Source: Kitasatospora sp. NBC_01266
GTDB lineage: Bacteria; Actinomycetota; Actinomycetes; Streptomycetales; Streptomycetaceae
DNA: 64,000 nt
Assembly (NCBI RefSeq): GCF_036242395.1
Contig: NZ_CP108458.1
Span: forward strand, 2,852,001-2,916,000
Reading direction: 5' to 3'
Under the pieces are notes generated by a model. That model ran no database searches and was not told the DNA's origin. It saw nothing but the letters and a program-made list of their open reading frames with translations. A program made the position numbers and the translations under genes. Below, piece by piece: positions 8,956 to 18,266 of this stretch (positions are counted from its first letter, which is position 1; each line of letters begins with the position of its first letter).

Positions 8956-9393
8956 TCAGCGCCGGCTGGACTTCGCCGCCTTCGGCGTGGCCAGGCGGGT
9001 ACCGGCCCAGTCCTTGGCCACCGTGATCGAGCTGGTCTGCGAGAGGCCCGCAGTCTGCGCGGCCTCGGCGACCTCGTGCGCCTCGACGTGGCCGTCACGG
9101 CCCTTCTTGGGCGTCAGCAGCCAGATGAGGCCACCGTCGGCCAGGTACTCCTGGGCGTCGACGAGGGCATCGGTCAGATCCCCGTCCTCCTCGCGGTGCC
9201 ACAGCAGGACGGCGTCGGCGACGTCGTCGTAGTCCTCGTCGACGAGCTCCTCACCAGTGATCTCCTCGATGCCCTCGCGGAGGTCCTGGTCGGTGTCTTC
9301 GTCGTACCCGAGCTCCTGAACGATCTGGCCGGGCTCGAAGCCCAGCTTGCCAGCCGGGTTGGACTTGTCCGCGGGGTCCGCGGTCGCGCTCAC
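8956..9393 (-). CDS. DUF3052 domain protein
   Basis: A 145-residue acidic protein of the actinobacterial DUF3052 family (GFEPGQIVQELGYDEDTDQDLREGIEE, DEDYDDVADAVLLW, GGLIWLLTPKKGRDG, AAQTAGLSQTSSITVAKDW). The GTG at 9393 is preceded by GGAGGTTATTCCC, which fixes the start. The family's function is unknown. As I recall from Streptomyces genomes it commonly lies next to aceE and the AhpE-type peroxiredoxin, as here, which suggests a household role linked to central metabolism or growth control. Confidence 0.92.
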   Translation of the reverse strand: MSATADPADKSNPAGKLGFEPGQIVQELGYDEDTDQDLREGIEEITGEELVDEDYDDVADAVLLWHREEDGDLTDALVDAQEYLADGGLIWLLTPKKGRDGHVEAHEVAEAAQTAGLSQTSSITVAKDWAGTRLATPKAAKSSRR

Positions 9394-9945
9394 GGGAATA
9401 ACCTCCAGTATTCGGCCTGGCATCGATGCCAGGGCTGTGGCCGTAGTCCACACGGGCGCGGCGGTTCGCGCAAGTACCCGACCCCCGATCCCACCCAAAG
9501 GTTGACGTCTCGTAGCAAGACACGCCGAGCGATGTGCTGGGAATCACACCGATTTGCCCTTTTGCGGACCGTTCGCCCATGCTGCGGATGCCACTCGTCC
9601 ATCGGCGGTCGAAGGCGCGCTCGTCCGGCCCGCTGCCCGCGATCCGAACGACATTCGAGAGCAACACGATCACGGGCGTAGAGTCTCCTGTTGGCCCTCA
9701 CCCCGACCGCCCGCCATCGGGCGAGCGGGGCACCTGGAGCAGTCCAGGAAACAGGTCGGACCACCTCTTCGTAACACCCGGTGGCGATCGGTGACGGCGA
9801 TGACGCCCGAGCCGTGCCCCACCTGACCGACGCGCCCACCAGGCGTGCCGGTTACCCATCGGTAGAGATGACGGATCTCCGAGTTGCGGTACACGATGGA
9901 GGCGGCGCGACACACCTCAGTTTCGACCGACAGTGAAGGAACAGC
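9394..9945. other. Divergent control region between DUF3052 and aceE
   Basis: About 550 bases without a credible gene. It must carry the aceE promoter and the DUF3052 promoter. I could not pair convincing -35 and -10 hexamers. A small hairpin (CGCCCG/CGGGCG, 9708-9723) is the only clear symmetry. The length suggests a long leader or several regulator sites upstream of aceE. Confidence 0.4.
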
Positions 9946-12696
9946 GTGGCTTCCGGATCCGATCGCAACCCGATCATCATTGGCGGCCTTCCGAGTCAGG
10001 TCCCGGACTTCGATCCCGAGGAGACCGCGGAATGGCTGGAGTCGCTCGACGCGGCCATTGACGAGCGGGGGCGCGAGCGTGCTCGCTACCTGATGCTCCG
10101 GCTGATCGAGCGCGCCCGCGAGAAGCGTGTCGCCGTGCCCGAGATGCGCAGCACGGACTACGTCAACACCATCGCCACCAAGGACGAGCCGTTCTTCCCC
10201 GGCAACGAGGAGATCGAGCGCAAGGTCCTGAACGCGACCCGCTGGAACGCGGCCGTGATGGTGTCCCGGGCGCAGCGCCCGGGCATCGGCGTCGGTGGCC
10301 ACATCGCCACCTTCGCCTCCTCGGCGTCGCTCTACGACGTCGGCTTCAACTACTTCTTCCGCGGCAAGGACGCCGAGGGCGAGTCCGGCGACCAGATCTT
10401 CTTCCAGGGCCACGCCTCCCCCGGTATCTACGCGCGCGCGTTCCTGCTGGACCGACTGAGCGAGCAGCAGCTCGACGCGTTCCGCCAGGAGAAGTCCAAG
10501 GCCCCCTACGGCCTGTCCAGCTACCCGCACCCGCGGCTGATGCCGGACTTCTGGGAGTTCCCGACCGTCTCGATGGGCCTCGGCCCGCTCGGCGCGATCT
10601 ACCAGGCCCGGATGAACCGCTACCTGGAGCACCGCGGCATCAAGGACACCTCCGACTCGCACGTCTACGCCTTCCTCGGCGACGGCGAGATGGACGAGCC
10701 GGAGTCGCTGGGCCAGCTGTCGCTCGCCGCGCGCGAGGGCCTGGACAACCTGACCTTCGTGGTCAACTGCAACCTGCAGCGCCTGGACGGCCCGGTCCGC
10801 GGCAACGGCAAGATCATCCAGGAGCTGGAGTCGCAGTTCCGCGGCGCCGGCTGGAACGTCATCAAGCTGGTCTGGGACCGCAGCTGGGACCCGCTGCTCG
10901 CGCAGGACCGCGACGGTGTCCTGGTCAACAAGCTGAACTCGACCCCGGACGGCCAGTTCCAGACCTACGCCACCGAGACCGGCTCGTACATCCGCGAGCA
11001 CTTCTTCGGTGACGACCTGCGGCTGCGCGCGATGGTCGAGTCGATGACCGACCAGCAGATCCAGCACCTGGGTCGCGGCGGCCACGACCACAAGAAGGTC
11101 TACGCGGCCTTCAAGGCGGCCCGCGAGCACACGGGCCAGCCGACCGTCATCCTGGCGCAGACCGTCAAGGGCTGGACGCTGGGCCCCAACTTCGAGGGCC
11201 GCAACGCCACCCACCAGATGAAGAAGCTGACGGTCGAGGACCTGAAGCGCTTCCGCGACCGCCTGCACATCCCGATCACGGACAAGCAACTGGAGGAGGG
11301 CTACCCGCCCTACTACCACCCGGGCCGTGACTCGGAGGAGATCCAGTACATGCACGACCGGCGCAAGGAGCTGGGCGGCTACGTGCCGACCCGCAAGGTG
11401 CGCCCGACGCAGCTGGTGCTGCCCGGCGAGGATGCCTACAAGGCGGTCAAGAAGGGCTCCGGCCAGCAGACCATCGCCACCACCATGGCGTTCGTCCGCC
11501 TGCTCAAGGACCTGATGCGGGACAAGGGCATCGGCAACCGCTTCGTGCCGATCGCGCCGGACGAGTACCGCACCTTCGGCATGGACTCGCTCTTCCCGTC
11601 GGCCAAGATCTACAACCCGCTCGGCCAGACCTACGAGTCGGTCGACCGCGAGCTGCTGCTGGCCTACAAGGAGTCGCCGACCGGCCAGATGCTGCACGAC
11701 GGCATCTCCGAGGCGGGCTGCACCGCCTCGCTGATCGCCGCCGGCTCGTCCTACGCCACGCACGGCGAGCCGCTGATCCCGGTCTACGTCTTCTACTCGA
11801 TGTTCGGGTTCCAGCGCACCGGCGACCAGTTCTGGCAGATGGCCGACCAGCTGGCCCGCGGCTTCGTGCTCGGCGCCACCGCCGGTCGCACCACGCTGAC
11901 CGGTGAGGGCCTGCAGCACGCCGACGGCCACTCGCACCTGCTGGCCTCGACCAACCCGGCCGTCGTCGCCTACGACCCGGCCTACGGCTTCGAGATCGCG
12001 CACATCGTCCAGGACGGCCTGCGCCGGATGTACGGCTCCTCCGCCGAGCACCCGCACGGCGAGGACGTCTTCTACTACATGACGGTCTACAACGAGCCGA
12101 TCCAGATGCCGGCCGAGCCGGCGGACGTGGACGTCGAGGGCATCCTCAAGGGCGTCCACAAGTACCGGGCCGGCACCGAGGGCCAGATCCCGGCGCAGAT
12201 CCTCGCCTCCGGCGTGGCCGTGCCGTGGGCCCTGGAGGCCCAGCGGATCCTGGCCGCGGAGTGGAACGTCAAGGCCGACGTCTGGTCCGCGACCTCCTGG
12301 AACGAGCTGCGCCGCGACGCGGTGGAGGCCGAGGAGTTCAACCTGCTGCACCCCGAGGAGCCGCAGCGCGTCCCGTACGTGACGCAGAAGCTCTCCGGTG
12401 CCGAGGGTCCGTTCGTCGCCGTCTCCGACTGGATGCGCGCGGTGCCGGACCAGATCGCGCGCTGGGTGCCGGGCCAGTACCAGTCGCTGGGCGCCGACGG
12501 TTTCGGCTTCGCCGACACCCGTGGTGCGGCGCGCCGGTTCTTCCACATCGACGCGCAGTCGGTGGTGCTCGGCGTGCTGACCGAGCTGGCCAAGCAGGGC
12601 AAGATCGACCGCTCCGCGCTGAAGGAGGCGATCGACCGCTACCAGCTGCTGGACGTGGCCGCCGCCCACCCGGGCGCGGCCGGCGGCGACGCCTGA
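9946..12696 (+). CDS. aceE: Pyruvate dehydrogenase E1 component, homodimeric
   Basis: A 916-residue thiamine-diphosphate enzyme that decarboxylates pyruvate and acetylates lipoyl groups of the E2 core, feeding acetyl-CoA to the TCA cycle and fatty acids. Length and sequence match the single-chain AceE type: [25 protein letters not shown], the ThDP motif [10 protein letters not shown]...NLTFVVNCN, and the pyrimidine-domain [19 protein letters not shown]. The GTG start follows GAAGGAACAGC. No E2 or E3 gene lies nearby, as usual in Actinobacteria, where AceE joins an E2 encoded elsewhere. A terminator lies 38 bases after the stop. Confidence 0.97.
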   Translation: MASGSDRNPIIIGGLPSQVPDFDPEETAEWLESLDAAIDERGRERARYLMLRLIERAREKRVAVPEMRSTDYVNTIATKDEPFFPGNEEIERKVLNATRWNAAVMVSRAQRPGIGVGGHIATFASSASLYDVGFNYFFRGKDAEGESGDQIFFQGHASPGIYARAFLLDRLSEQQLDAFRQEKSKAPYGLSSYPHPRLMPDFWEFPTVSMGLGPLGAIYQARMNRYLEHRGIKDTSDSHVYAFLGDGEMDEPESLGQLSLAAREGLDNLTFVVNCNLQRLDGPVRGNGKIIQELESQFRGAGWNVIKLVWDRSWDPLLAQDRDGVLVNKLNSTPDGQFQTYATETGSYIREHFFGDDLRLRAMVESMTDQQIQHLGRGGHDHKKVYAAFKAAREHTGQPTVILAQTVKGWTLGPNFEGRNATHQMKKLTVEDLKRFRDRLHIPITDKQLEEGYPPYYHPGRDSEEIQYMHDRRKELGGYVPTRKVRPTQLVLPGEDAYKAVKKGSGQQTIATTMAFVRLLKDLMRDKGIGNRFVPIAPDEYRTFGMDSLFPSAKIYNPLGQTYESVDRELLLAYKESPTGQMLHDGISEAGCTASLIAAGSSYATHGEPLIPVYVFYSMFGFQRTGDQFWQMADQLARGFVLGATAGRTTLTGEGLQHADGHSHLLASTNPAVVAYDPAYGFEIAHIVQDGLRRMYGSSAEHPHGEDVFYYMTVYNEPIQMPAEPADVDVEGILKGVHKYRAGTEGQIPAQILASGVAVPWALEAQRILAAEWNVKADVWSATSWNELRRDAVEAEEFNLLHPEEPQRVPYVTQKLSGAEGPFVAVSDWMRAVPDQIARWVPGQYQSLGADGFGFADTRGAARRFFHIDAQSVVLGVLTELAKQGKIDRSALKEAIDRYQLLDVAAAHPGAAGGDA

Positions 12697-12733
12697 GGCC
12701 GACCGGCAGCTGATCACCGGCTGACCGTCTGAG

Positions 12734-12760
12734 GGCCGGGTTCCCCATGGGAGCCCGGCC
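12734..12760 (+). terminator. Intrinsic terminator of aceE
   Basis: Twelve-base arms (12734-12745 and 12749-12760, GGCCGGG core, one G-T wobble) with a three-base loop, followed by TT. Confidence 0.7.
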
Positions 12761-12863
12761 TTCGGCGTACCACCGGCCGTTTCCCGCGCCCGTTTCCCGC
12801 GCCCGTTTCCCGTCCGGCCCAGCTGCGGGTGCCCCGGCCCCGGTGCGCGGCGAGGATCGCCCC

Positions 12864-13064
12864 ATGCACGACGACGAGATCCTCAACCGCGCCCACTGGC
12901 TGCTCCGCGAGGTCCACCTCAGCCCCGCCGAGGCCGCCACCCGCCTGCTGGACTACTTCCCCGACCTGGAACGCGAGGAGCGGGCGCGGTATCTGCGCGA
13001 GGCGGCCGAGCGGCCCGTGGAGTGGACGGCCGAGCGGCCGCAGCGGGCGGTCGGCGCCGGCTGA
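12864..13064 (+). CDS. Small hypothetical protein (66 aa)
   Basis: Starts at an ATG with GAGGATC six bases upstream and encodes a 66-residue charged, mostly helical protein (MHDDEILNRAHWLLREVHLSPAEAATRLLDYF...). Codon use is G/C-rich at third positions like neighbouring genes, which supports coding. A longer in-frame extension to 12747 lacks a ribosome-binding site and is arginine/proline rubbish. I do not recognise a family. Confidence 0.6.
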   Translation: MHDDEILNRAHWLLREVHLSPAEAATRLLDYFPDLEREERARYLREAAERPVEWTAERPQRAVGAG

Positions 13065-13137
13065 CCGGGGTGGCGCCCGGGTCCCGCCCGTCCCCACGAG
13101 CCCGTCGACCGCGCGGGCGCCACCGACCAAGAGATTA

Positions 13138-13175
13138 TGTCAGCGGCTGACAACTGGCAATGTGTGACTTATAAC
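13138..13175 (+). promoter_or_regulatory. TetR-gene promoter with operator over the -35 box
   Basis: A perfect palindrome, TGTCAGC (13138-13144), G, GCTGACA (13146-13152), contains the -35 hexamer CTGACA (13147-13152). Seventeen bases later is TATAAC (13170-13175), a good -10. Transcription would begin at about 13181-13182, at the ATG of the TetR gene, giving a leaderless message. Repression by the encoded TetR protein is likely but inferred. Confidence 0.7.
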
Positions 13176-13180
13176 AGCCG

Positions 13181-13906
13181 ATGACTTCTGATCCGGGCAG
13201 ACCGCCGCCCGCGCGCTATCGTGTCCGCATGGCCCCCATTGCCGCCATGCCGAACCCGGCGCCGCCCGACGCCCCCGTGGGCCTGCGCGAACGCAAGAAG
13301 CAGCGCACCCGGGACGCCCTGGTGGACGCCGCGCACCGGCTCTTCCTCAGCCAGGGCTACGCCGCCACCACCGTCGACGAGATCGCCGCGGCCGTGGACG
13401 TCTCGCAGCGCACCTTCTTCCGCTACTTCGCCAACAAGGAGGAGGCCGCGCTCGCGGTCCTGGCCGACGCCGAGGAGTACTTCGTCGGCCGGCTGCGGGC
13501 CCGCCCCGCCGCGGAGAACCCGCTGACCGCGATGCGCGCGGCGATCTGCGAGTCCTGGCGCGACCTGCACGCCGCACAGGACGGGCGCGGGGTCACCGCG
13601 GCACTGGAGCTGCTCCAGCTGATCGAGTCCACCCCGACCCTGCTCGCCGCCCACCTGCGCCGCTCGGCCGACCAGGAGCGGCGGGTGATCGAGATCCTGG
13701 CCGCGCGCGAGGGCCTGGACCCGGCCGTCGACCTGCGGCCGCGCCTGCTGGCGGCGGTCTTCGGCGCGGTGATCCGCTCCGCGCACCTGGCCTGGTCCAC
13801 CGAGGCCTCGGGGTCGGACCGCGACGGGCTGGAGGGGATGATCGCCGTGATCGAGCGTCACCTCGACCAGCTGGGACCGGCGTTGGCCGGCGACTGGCGG
13901 CGGTAA
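13181..13906 (+). CDS. TetR/AcrR-family transcriptional regulator
   Basis: A 241-residue regulator. The helix-turn-helix lies at about residues 40-80 (RDALVDAAHRLFLSQGYAATTVDEIAAAVDVSQRTFFRYFANKEE), followed by an all-helical ligand domain. I chose the ATG at 13181 because the promoter's expected start point falls on it and no candidate start (13181, 13229, 13250) has a ribosome-binding site; translation is therefore probably leaderless. The first 30 residues are proline-rich and variable, so a later start is possible. No obvious target is divergent. It may regulate itself and the hydrolase gene 125 bases downstream, or distant genes. Confidence 0.85.
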   Translation: MTSDPGRPPPARYRVRMAPIAAMPNPAPPDAPVGLRERKKQRTRDALVDAAHRLFLSQGYAATTVDEIAAAVDVSQRTFFRYFANKEEAALAVLADAEEYFVGRLRARPAAENPLTAMRAAICESWRDLHAAQDGRGVTAALELLQLIESTPTLLAAHLRRSADQERRVIEILAAREGLDPAVDLRPRLLAAVFGAVIRSAHLAWSTEASGSDRDGLEGMIAVIERHLDQLGPALAGDWRR

Positions 13907-14031
13907 CGAGACCGTCCGGGACCGGTCACTGTGACCCAACCCACAGTTTGGGGCGCCTCCACCACTCCTCGAGACCTAATACGCTGGCGGACTGAACGTA
14001 GTCCGTGGTACGAGTCCCAGGAGTTGACTAG

Positions 14032-15210
14032 ATGCAGCGCAGGCAGCTGAAGCGCATCCTGATCGGCGCTTTCGCGGCCTGTGCGGTGCTGGCCGACGCC
14101 GGCGGCGCGGCCGCCACGGCCGCCGCCTCCAACGAGCAGGTCGCGATCACCACCCCGCCGGCGGGCTCCACCGCCTGGGTGCACGACCACTCGCTGGGCC
14201 GCCCGCTGCCCGACCCGGCCACCGCCGACGCGGCCACCGTGGCAGCCTTCTTCGCCTCGCTCACCGCCGCCCAGCAGGACCGCCTCGCGCACGCCTACCC
14301 GCTGGTGGTGGGCAACCTGGACGGCGTCCCGCTGCGACTGCGCTACCAGGCCAACACGCTGGCCCTGACGGCCGAGGTGGCCCGGGCCAAGGCGGTGGCG
14401 GCCGACCGCAAGGCCGACCCCACCACCCACGCGCTCGCCGTCTCCCGGGCCAACGACTGCCAGGCGCTGCTGCGCCCCGGCCGGCAGATCCTGGCCTTCG
14501 ACCCGCGCGGTCGCGGCCTGGTCACCGAGGTCTTCGGCGATCTGGCGACCGCCCAGCGGGTCTCGGTGATCGTGCCCGGCTCGGACACCGACCTGGGCCA
14601 CCACGACCGGGCGGTCGACCCGCTCAGCGCCCCCGCCGGGATGGCCCGCGCACTGCGGGCCGAGGAGCAGGCCCAGGCGCCGAACGTCAGCACCGCGGTG
14701 ATCGCCTGGACCGGCTACGTCACCCCGGTGGGCCTGGGCCCGGACGCGGTCACCTCGCGGCTGGCCGACGCCGGCGCGCCACGGCTGGCCCGGCTGCTGG
14801 ACGGCCTGAAGCAGACCAGCGCACCGACCGCCCCGCCGACCCTGCTCTGCCACTCCTACGGCACCGTGGTCTGCGGCGCCGTGGCCCCCCAACTGCACGG
14901 CGCGACCACCGACATGGTGGTGCTAGCCAGCCCCGGCATGGACGTGCAGAACGCCGACCAGCTGGGCACCGGCGTCCACCTGTGGGCCACCCGCAACCCC
15001 AGCGACTGGATCCGCGTCGTCCCGTACCTGCAGGTCGGCGGCCTGGGGCACGGCGCCGACCCGACCGACCCGGACTTCGGCGCCGAGCAGATCTCCTCGG
15101 CCGGGGCCGCGGGCCACGTGGGCTACTTCGACCCCGGCACCACCAGCCTGTACAACTTCGCGGCGATCGCGCTGGGCGACTACCGCGACGTGGTCTACCG
15201 CACCGGCTGA
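14032..15210 (+). CDS. Secreted DUF1023-type alpha/beta hydrolase
   Basis: A 392-residue protein with a signal peptide (basic start MQRRQLKRI, hydrophobic 9-22, AAATAAA region) and a DUF1023 alpha/beta-hydrolase domain in the C-terminal half. The nucleophile elbow reads C-H-S-Y-G (S275), where the first position is Cys instead of the usual Gly. The catalytic His may be in the GHVGYFD stretch near the end, and an Asp lies in the NPSDWI strand. Substrate unknown; ester or amide hydrolysis is the family expectation. AGGAGTTGACTAG precedes the ATG. It is convergent with the gene at 15249. Confidence 0.82.
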   Translation: MQRRQLKRILIGAFAACAVLADAGGAAATAAASNEQVAITTPPAGSTAWVHDHSLGRPLPDPATADAATVAAFFASLTAAQQDRLAHAYPLVVGNLDGVPLRLRYQANTLALTAEVARAKAVAADRKADPTTHALAVSRANDCQALLRPGRQILAFDPRGRGLVTEVFGDLATAQRVSVIVPGSDTDLGHHDRAVDPLSAPAGMARALRAEEQAQAPNVSTAVIAWTGYVTPVGLGPDAVTSRLADAGAPRLARLLDGLKQTSAPTAPPTLLCHSYGTVVCGAVAPQLHGATTDMVVLASPGMDVQNADQLGTGVHLWATRNPSDWIRVVPYLQVGGLGHGADPTDPDFGAEQISSAGAAGHVGYFDPGTTSLYNFAAIALGDYRDVVYRTG

Positions 15211-15248
15211 CGGCAGCTCAGCTGATATCGGCTCAGCCTGATGCGGAC

Positions 15249-15818
15249 TCAGAGGAACGGCCGGGCGTCCTCCGGCGGCCAGGGCCACTGCTGCGGGCGG
15301 GCATCCTGCGGCCGGCCGTCCCGAGGTCCGGCGTCCTGCGGCGGCACCGCGAGGGCCGGGGAGGCCAGCACCGCCGCCAGCGTCTCGACCGTCTCCCGGC
15401 GGGGCGTCAGGATCGAGACCGCGGAGCCGTCCGCGAAGTGCAGCCGGAACCTGGCCATGATCTGCAGCCGCGGCCGGCGCTCGACCCGGGCCACCAGGGC
15501 CCGGGGAGCCTGCCAGGCGACCCGCGCCACGGCCTGCCCACCCGCCGCCACGCCGACGTAGGCGACCCGCAGGTCGGTGACCACCAGCAGCTTGCGCACC
15601 TCCTGGATGCGGACCGGGAAACCGGCCGCGAGGCTGCCCGCTCCCCCGGTCACCGAACCCAGGTGCGAGACGGCGTTGCCGATCGCGGCGCCCGGACCGG
15701 TCCCCACCCCCGAGGTCCCGGCCACCGGATAGGCCGAGGCCACGTCCAACAGCCGCTCCCCCGGGGACAGCAGCGGTTCCAGTACGGCGCGGCAACTCTC
15801 CGTCAGCTTCTCGGTCAC
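15249..15818 (-). CDS. Hypothetical protein, possibly PH-like
   Basis: A 189-residue protein with start chosen at GTG 15818 (VTEKLTESCRAVLEPLLSPGERLLDVASAYPV), 17 bases after the stop of the aldo/keto reductase gene. The middle (KLLVVTDLRVAYVGVAAGG... LQIMARFRLHFADGSAVSILTPRRETV) reads as beta-strands typical of pleckstrin-homology-like bacterial domains, an inference from pattern only. The C-terminus is a proline/arginine-rich tail with DAGPRDGRPQDARPQ repeats. It is the last gene of the merR-reductase transcript; no function can be assigned. Confidence 0.7.
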   Translation of the reverse strand: MTEKLTESCRAVLEPLLSPGERLLDVASAYPVAGTSGVGTGPGAAIGNAVSHLGSVTGGAGSLAAGFPVRIQEVRKLLVVTDLRVAYVGVAAGGQAVARVAWQAPRALVARVERRPRLQIMARFRLHFADGSAVSILTPRRETVETLAAVLASPALAVPPQDAGPRDGRPQDARPQQWPWPPEDARPFL

Positions 15819-15835
15819 CGCAGCAGGGTACTGGC

Positions 15836-16861
15836 CTACTCGCGGGAGGTGGCCGTGAAGGTCATGTCCGGGTAGCGGGTGCCCGCGACCGCGTCGGCCA
15901 GCGCGTCCAGGGCGGTCAGCTCGGCCCCGGTCAGGCGCAGCGTGGCGGCGGCGGCGTTCTCGGCCAGGCGGCTGCGCTTGCGGGTGCCGGGGATCGGAAC
16001 CACCGTCAGCTTGTGCACCTCGGCGCGCTGGTGGACCCAGGCCAGCGCGATCTGAGCCGCCGTCACCTCGCGCTCGGCCGCGATCCGCTGGATCGAGGCG
16101 ACCAGCTCGGTGTTGGCCACCGCGTTCTCGCCGGTGAAGCGCGGCTGGTTGCGGCGGTAGTCGTCGGCGGCCAGCTCGGTGGCACTGGCGAAGCTGCCGG
16201 TCAGCATCCCGCGGCCGAGCGGCGAGTAGGGCACGAAGCCGACCCCCAGCTCGGCCGCCGCGCCGACCACGCTCTGCTCCACGTCGCGGGAGAAGAGCGA
16301 CCACTCCTGCTGCACCGCGGCGATCGGGTGCACCGCGTGCGCCTCGCGCAGCTCGGCGCCGGTCACCTCGGACAGGCCCAGGTGGCGCACCTTGCCGGCC
16401 TGGACCAGCTCGGCCATCGCGCCCACCGACTCGGCCAGCGGGACCTTCGGGTCGCGGCGGTGCATGTAGTAGAGGTCGATCACCTCGATGCCCAGGCGGC
16501 GCAGCGAGGCGTCCACGGCGGTGCGGATGTAGGCGGGGTCGTTGCGCACGCCGCGGAAGTGCGGGTCCTCGGCCTTGCGCTCGATCGCGAACTTGGTGGC
16601 CAGCACCACCTGGTCGCGGTTGGCCCGGACGAACGGGCCGATCAGCTCCTCGTTGTGGCCGGAGCCGTAGACGTCGGCGGTGTCGAACAGGGTGACCCCG
16701 GCCTCCAGCGCGGCGTCCAGGGTGGCCAGCGCCTCGGCGGTGTCCGTCGGGCCGTAGAACTCGCTCATACCCATGCAACCCAGGCCCTGGACGCCGACGA
16801 GCGGACCGCCGGTGCCGAGCTGGACGGTGGGGAGCTTGGACGGGGACTGGCTGGTGCTCAT
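15836..16861 (-). CDS. Aldo/keto reductase
   Basis: A 341-residue NADPH-dependent oxidoreductase with a TIM-barrel fold. The catalytic tetrad is readable: D60 and Y65 (FDTADVYGSGHNEE), K90 (VLATKF) and H134 (YYMHRRD). GTRKRSRLAEN near the C-terminus is the NADP-phosphate binding region. It resembles the YakC/AKR13-type enzymes that reduce aldehydes and ketones. Its ATG overlaps the stop of the upstream merR gene by ATGA, so the two are translationally coupled and the reductase is probably induced through that regulator. Confidence 0.93.
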   Translation of the reverse strand: MSTSQSPSKLPTVQLGTGGPLVGVQGLGCMGMSEFYGPTDTAEALATLDAALEAGVTLFDTADVYGSGHNEELIGPFVRANRDQVVLATKFAIERKAEDPHFRGVRNDPAYIRTAVDASLRRLGIEVIDLYYMHRRDPKVPLAESVGAMAELVQAGKVRHLGLSEVTGAELREAHAVHPIAAVQQEWSLFSRDVEQSVVGAAAELGVGFVPYSPLGRGMLTGSFASATELAADDYRRNQPRFTGENAVANTELVASIQRIAAEREVTAAQIALAWVHQRAEVHKLTVVPIPGTRKRSRLAENAAAATLRLTGAELTALDALADAVAGTRYPDMTFTATSRE

Positions 16862-17322
16862 GCGCTCTGCTTCTTCCCTGAGTAGAGGTCGATCTTGTGG
16901 TCGAGCACCGCGAGCGTGGCGTGCAGATCGGAGATCTTCTGCCGGACCTCGTCGCGGTGGGCGACCAGCAGGTCACGTCGCTGTTCCACGGTGTGGTCGC
17001 CTTCGCGGGCCAGCTCCACGTAGCGGAGCATGTCGGCGACCGGCATGCCGGTCAGCCGCAGTCGGCCCAGGAAAGCCAGCCGGTTGAGGTCGCCGTCGCT
17101 GTACAGCCGGCGGCCCGCGTGCGAGCGGTCGACCGGGTCGAGCAGGCCGATCCGCTCGTACCAGCGCAGCGTGTGAGCGGTCAGCCCGGTGCTGGCCGCC
17201 ACCTCGCTGATGCTGTGGCGCAGGGTCCGGTCGGTGGGCGCGGCCACCTGGCCACAGCCGGCCTGCTCGATGGCCGGTTCGGCGAGCTGCTGGGCGAGTA
17301 GCTGGGCTGGCAAGGCACTCAT
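16858..17322 (-). CDS. MerR-family transcriptional regulator
   Basis: A 154-residue regulator. After about 35 variable residues comes the MerR winged helix (SISEVAASTGLTAHTLRWYERIGLLDPVDRSHAGRRLYSD), then the long dimerization helix (EQRRDLLVAHRDEVRQKISDLHATLAVLDHKI). No Cys cluster is present in the C-terminal part, so metal or redox sensing by thiols is unlikely. Start ATG 17322 gives the usual family length. It is the first gene of the operon with the aldo/keto reductase and is divergent from the serine hydrolase. A MerR-type promoter lies upstream. Confidence 0.92.
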   Translation of the reverse strand: MSALPAQLLAQQLAEPAIEQAGCGQVAAPTDRTLRHSISEVAASTGLTAHTLRWYERIGLLDPVDRSHAGRRLYSDGDLNRLAFLGRLRLTGMPVADMLRYVELAREGDHTVEQRRDLLVAHRDEVRQKISDLHATLAVLDHKIDLYSGKKQSA

Positions 17323-17359
17323 GGGCGGTCCCCCGGGGATGGTGCGTCGTGATGACCTG

Positions 17360-17390
17360 ACGCTATCGAGTTGGAGTGCACTCGAAGCAA
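17360..17390 (-). promoter_or_regulatory. MerR-type promoter with 19-bp spacer and central palindrome
   Basis: Read on the minus strand: -35 TTGCTT (17390-17385), a 19-base spacer, and -10 TAGCGT (17365-17360). The near-palindrome TTGGAGTGCACTCGAA (17371-17386, core GAGTGCACTC) fills the upstream part of the spacer. A long spacer bridged by an inverted repeat is the signature of promoters that MerR proteins activate by untwisting DNA. A 17-base alternative -10 (GATAGC) also exists. Confidence 0.65.
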
Positions 17391-17421
17391 GGGCGCTCCG
17401 CGGCCGCACTAGAGTTCCTGC

Positions 17422-18255
17422 ATGCAGAGCTTGCGGATGATCGAGGACTGGCCGGTCGAAACGGCGGCCGTGGCGGTGGTGCGGGGCGCGGACGGCGCAC
17501 TGCTGGGCGCGCACGGGCCGCAGCACCACCGCTTCCAGCTGGCGTCGGTGACCAAACCGCTGACCGCCTACGCCGCGCTGGTCGCGGTCGAGGAGGGCGT
17601 GTTCGAGCTGGACGACCCGGCCGGCCCGACCGGCTCGACGGTCCGTCACCTGCTCTCCCACACCTCGGGGCTGGCCTTCGACGAGAACCGCGTGATGGCC
17701 CAGCCCGGCACCCGGCGGCTGTACTCCAACGCCGGGTTCGACGCGCTCGCCGAGGCGCTGGCCAAGGCGGCCGGGATCCCGTTCGAGCGGTACGCGGCCG
17801 AGGCGGTCTTCCAGCCGCTGGGCATGACCGGCACCACGATCGAGGCGGTGCACCGCACCCCGGCCGGCGCGGGCGGCGTCTCCACCGCCGCCGACCTGGC
17901 CAGGTTCGCCGCCGAGTTGCAGGCACCACGGCTGCTGCACCCCTCGACGCTGGCCACCGCGACCCGCGAGGTGGCCTTCCCCGGGCTGACCGGGGTGCTC
18001 CCCGGCTTCGGGTACCAGCGGCCCAACGACTGGGGCCTGGGCTTCGAGATCCGCGACCACAAGGCCCCGCACTGGACCGGCGCCACCAGCTCGCCGGAGA
18101 CCTTCGGCCACTTCGGGCAGTCCGGCACCTTCCTCTGGGTGGACCCGGCGGCCGGCGTGGCCTGCGTGGCCCTGGCCGACCGGGACTTCGGGCCCTGGGC
18201 GGCCGAGGCCTGGCCGGTCTTCACCGACGCGGTGCTGGCCGAGCTGCGCGGCTGA
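17422..18255 (+). CDS. Serine hydrolase, beta-lactamase/penicillin-binding family
   Basis: A 277-residue enzyme of the class C beta-lactamase-like family. The catalytic SxxK motif is S42-V-T-K45, the YxN motif is Y101-S-N103, and a third motif HFGQSG lies near residue 232; HTSG (80-83) is also typical. No signal peptide is visible, so it is probably cytoplasmic and more likely an esterase or peptidase than an antibiotic lactamase. It is divergent from the merR operon and could share the operator at 17371-17386. It is convergent with the pirin gene, with a 14-base palindrome (18255-18268) between them. Confidence 0.9.
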   Translation: MQSLRMIEDWPVETAAVAVVRGADGALLGAHGPQHHRFQLASVTKPLTAYAALVAVEEGVFELDDPAGPTGSTVRHLLSHTSGLAFDENRVMAQPGTRRLYSNAGFDALAEALAKAAGIPFERYAAEAVFQPLGMTGTTIEAVHRTPAGAGGVSTAADLARFAAELQAPRLLHPSTLATATREVAFPGLTGVLPGFGYQRPNDWGLGFEIRDHKAPHWTGATSSPETFGHFGQSGTFLWVDPAAGVACVALADRDFGPWAAEAWPVFTDAVLAELRG

Positions 18256-18266
18256 GGCGGTACCGC

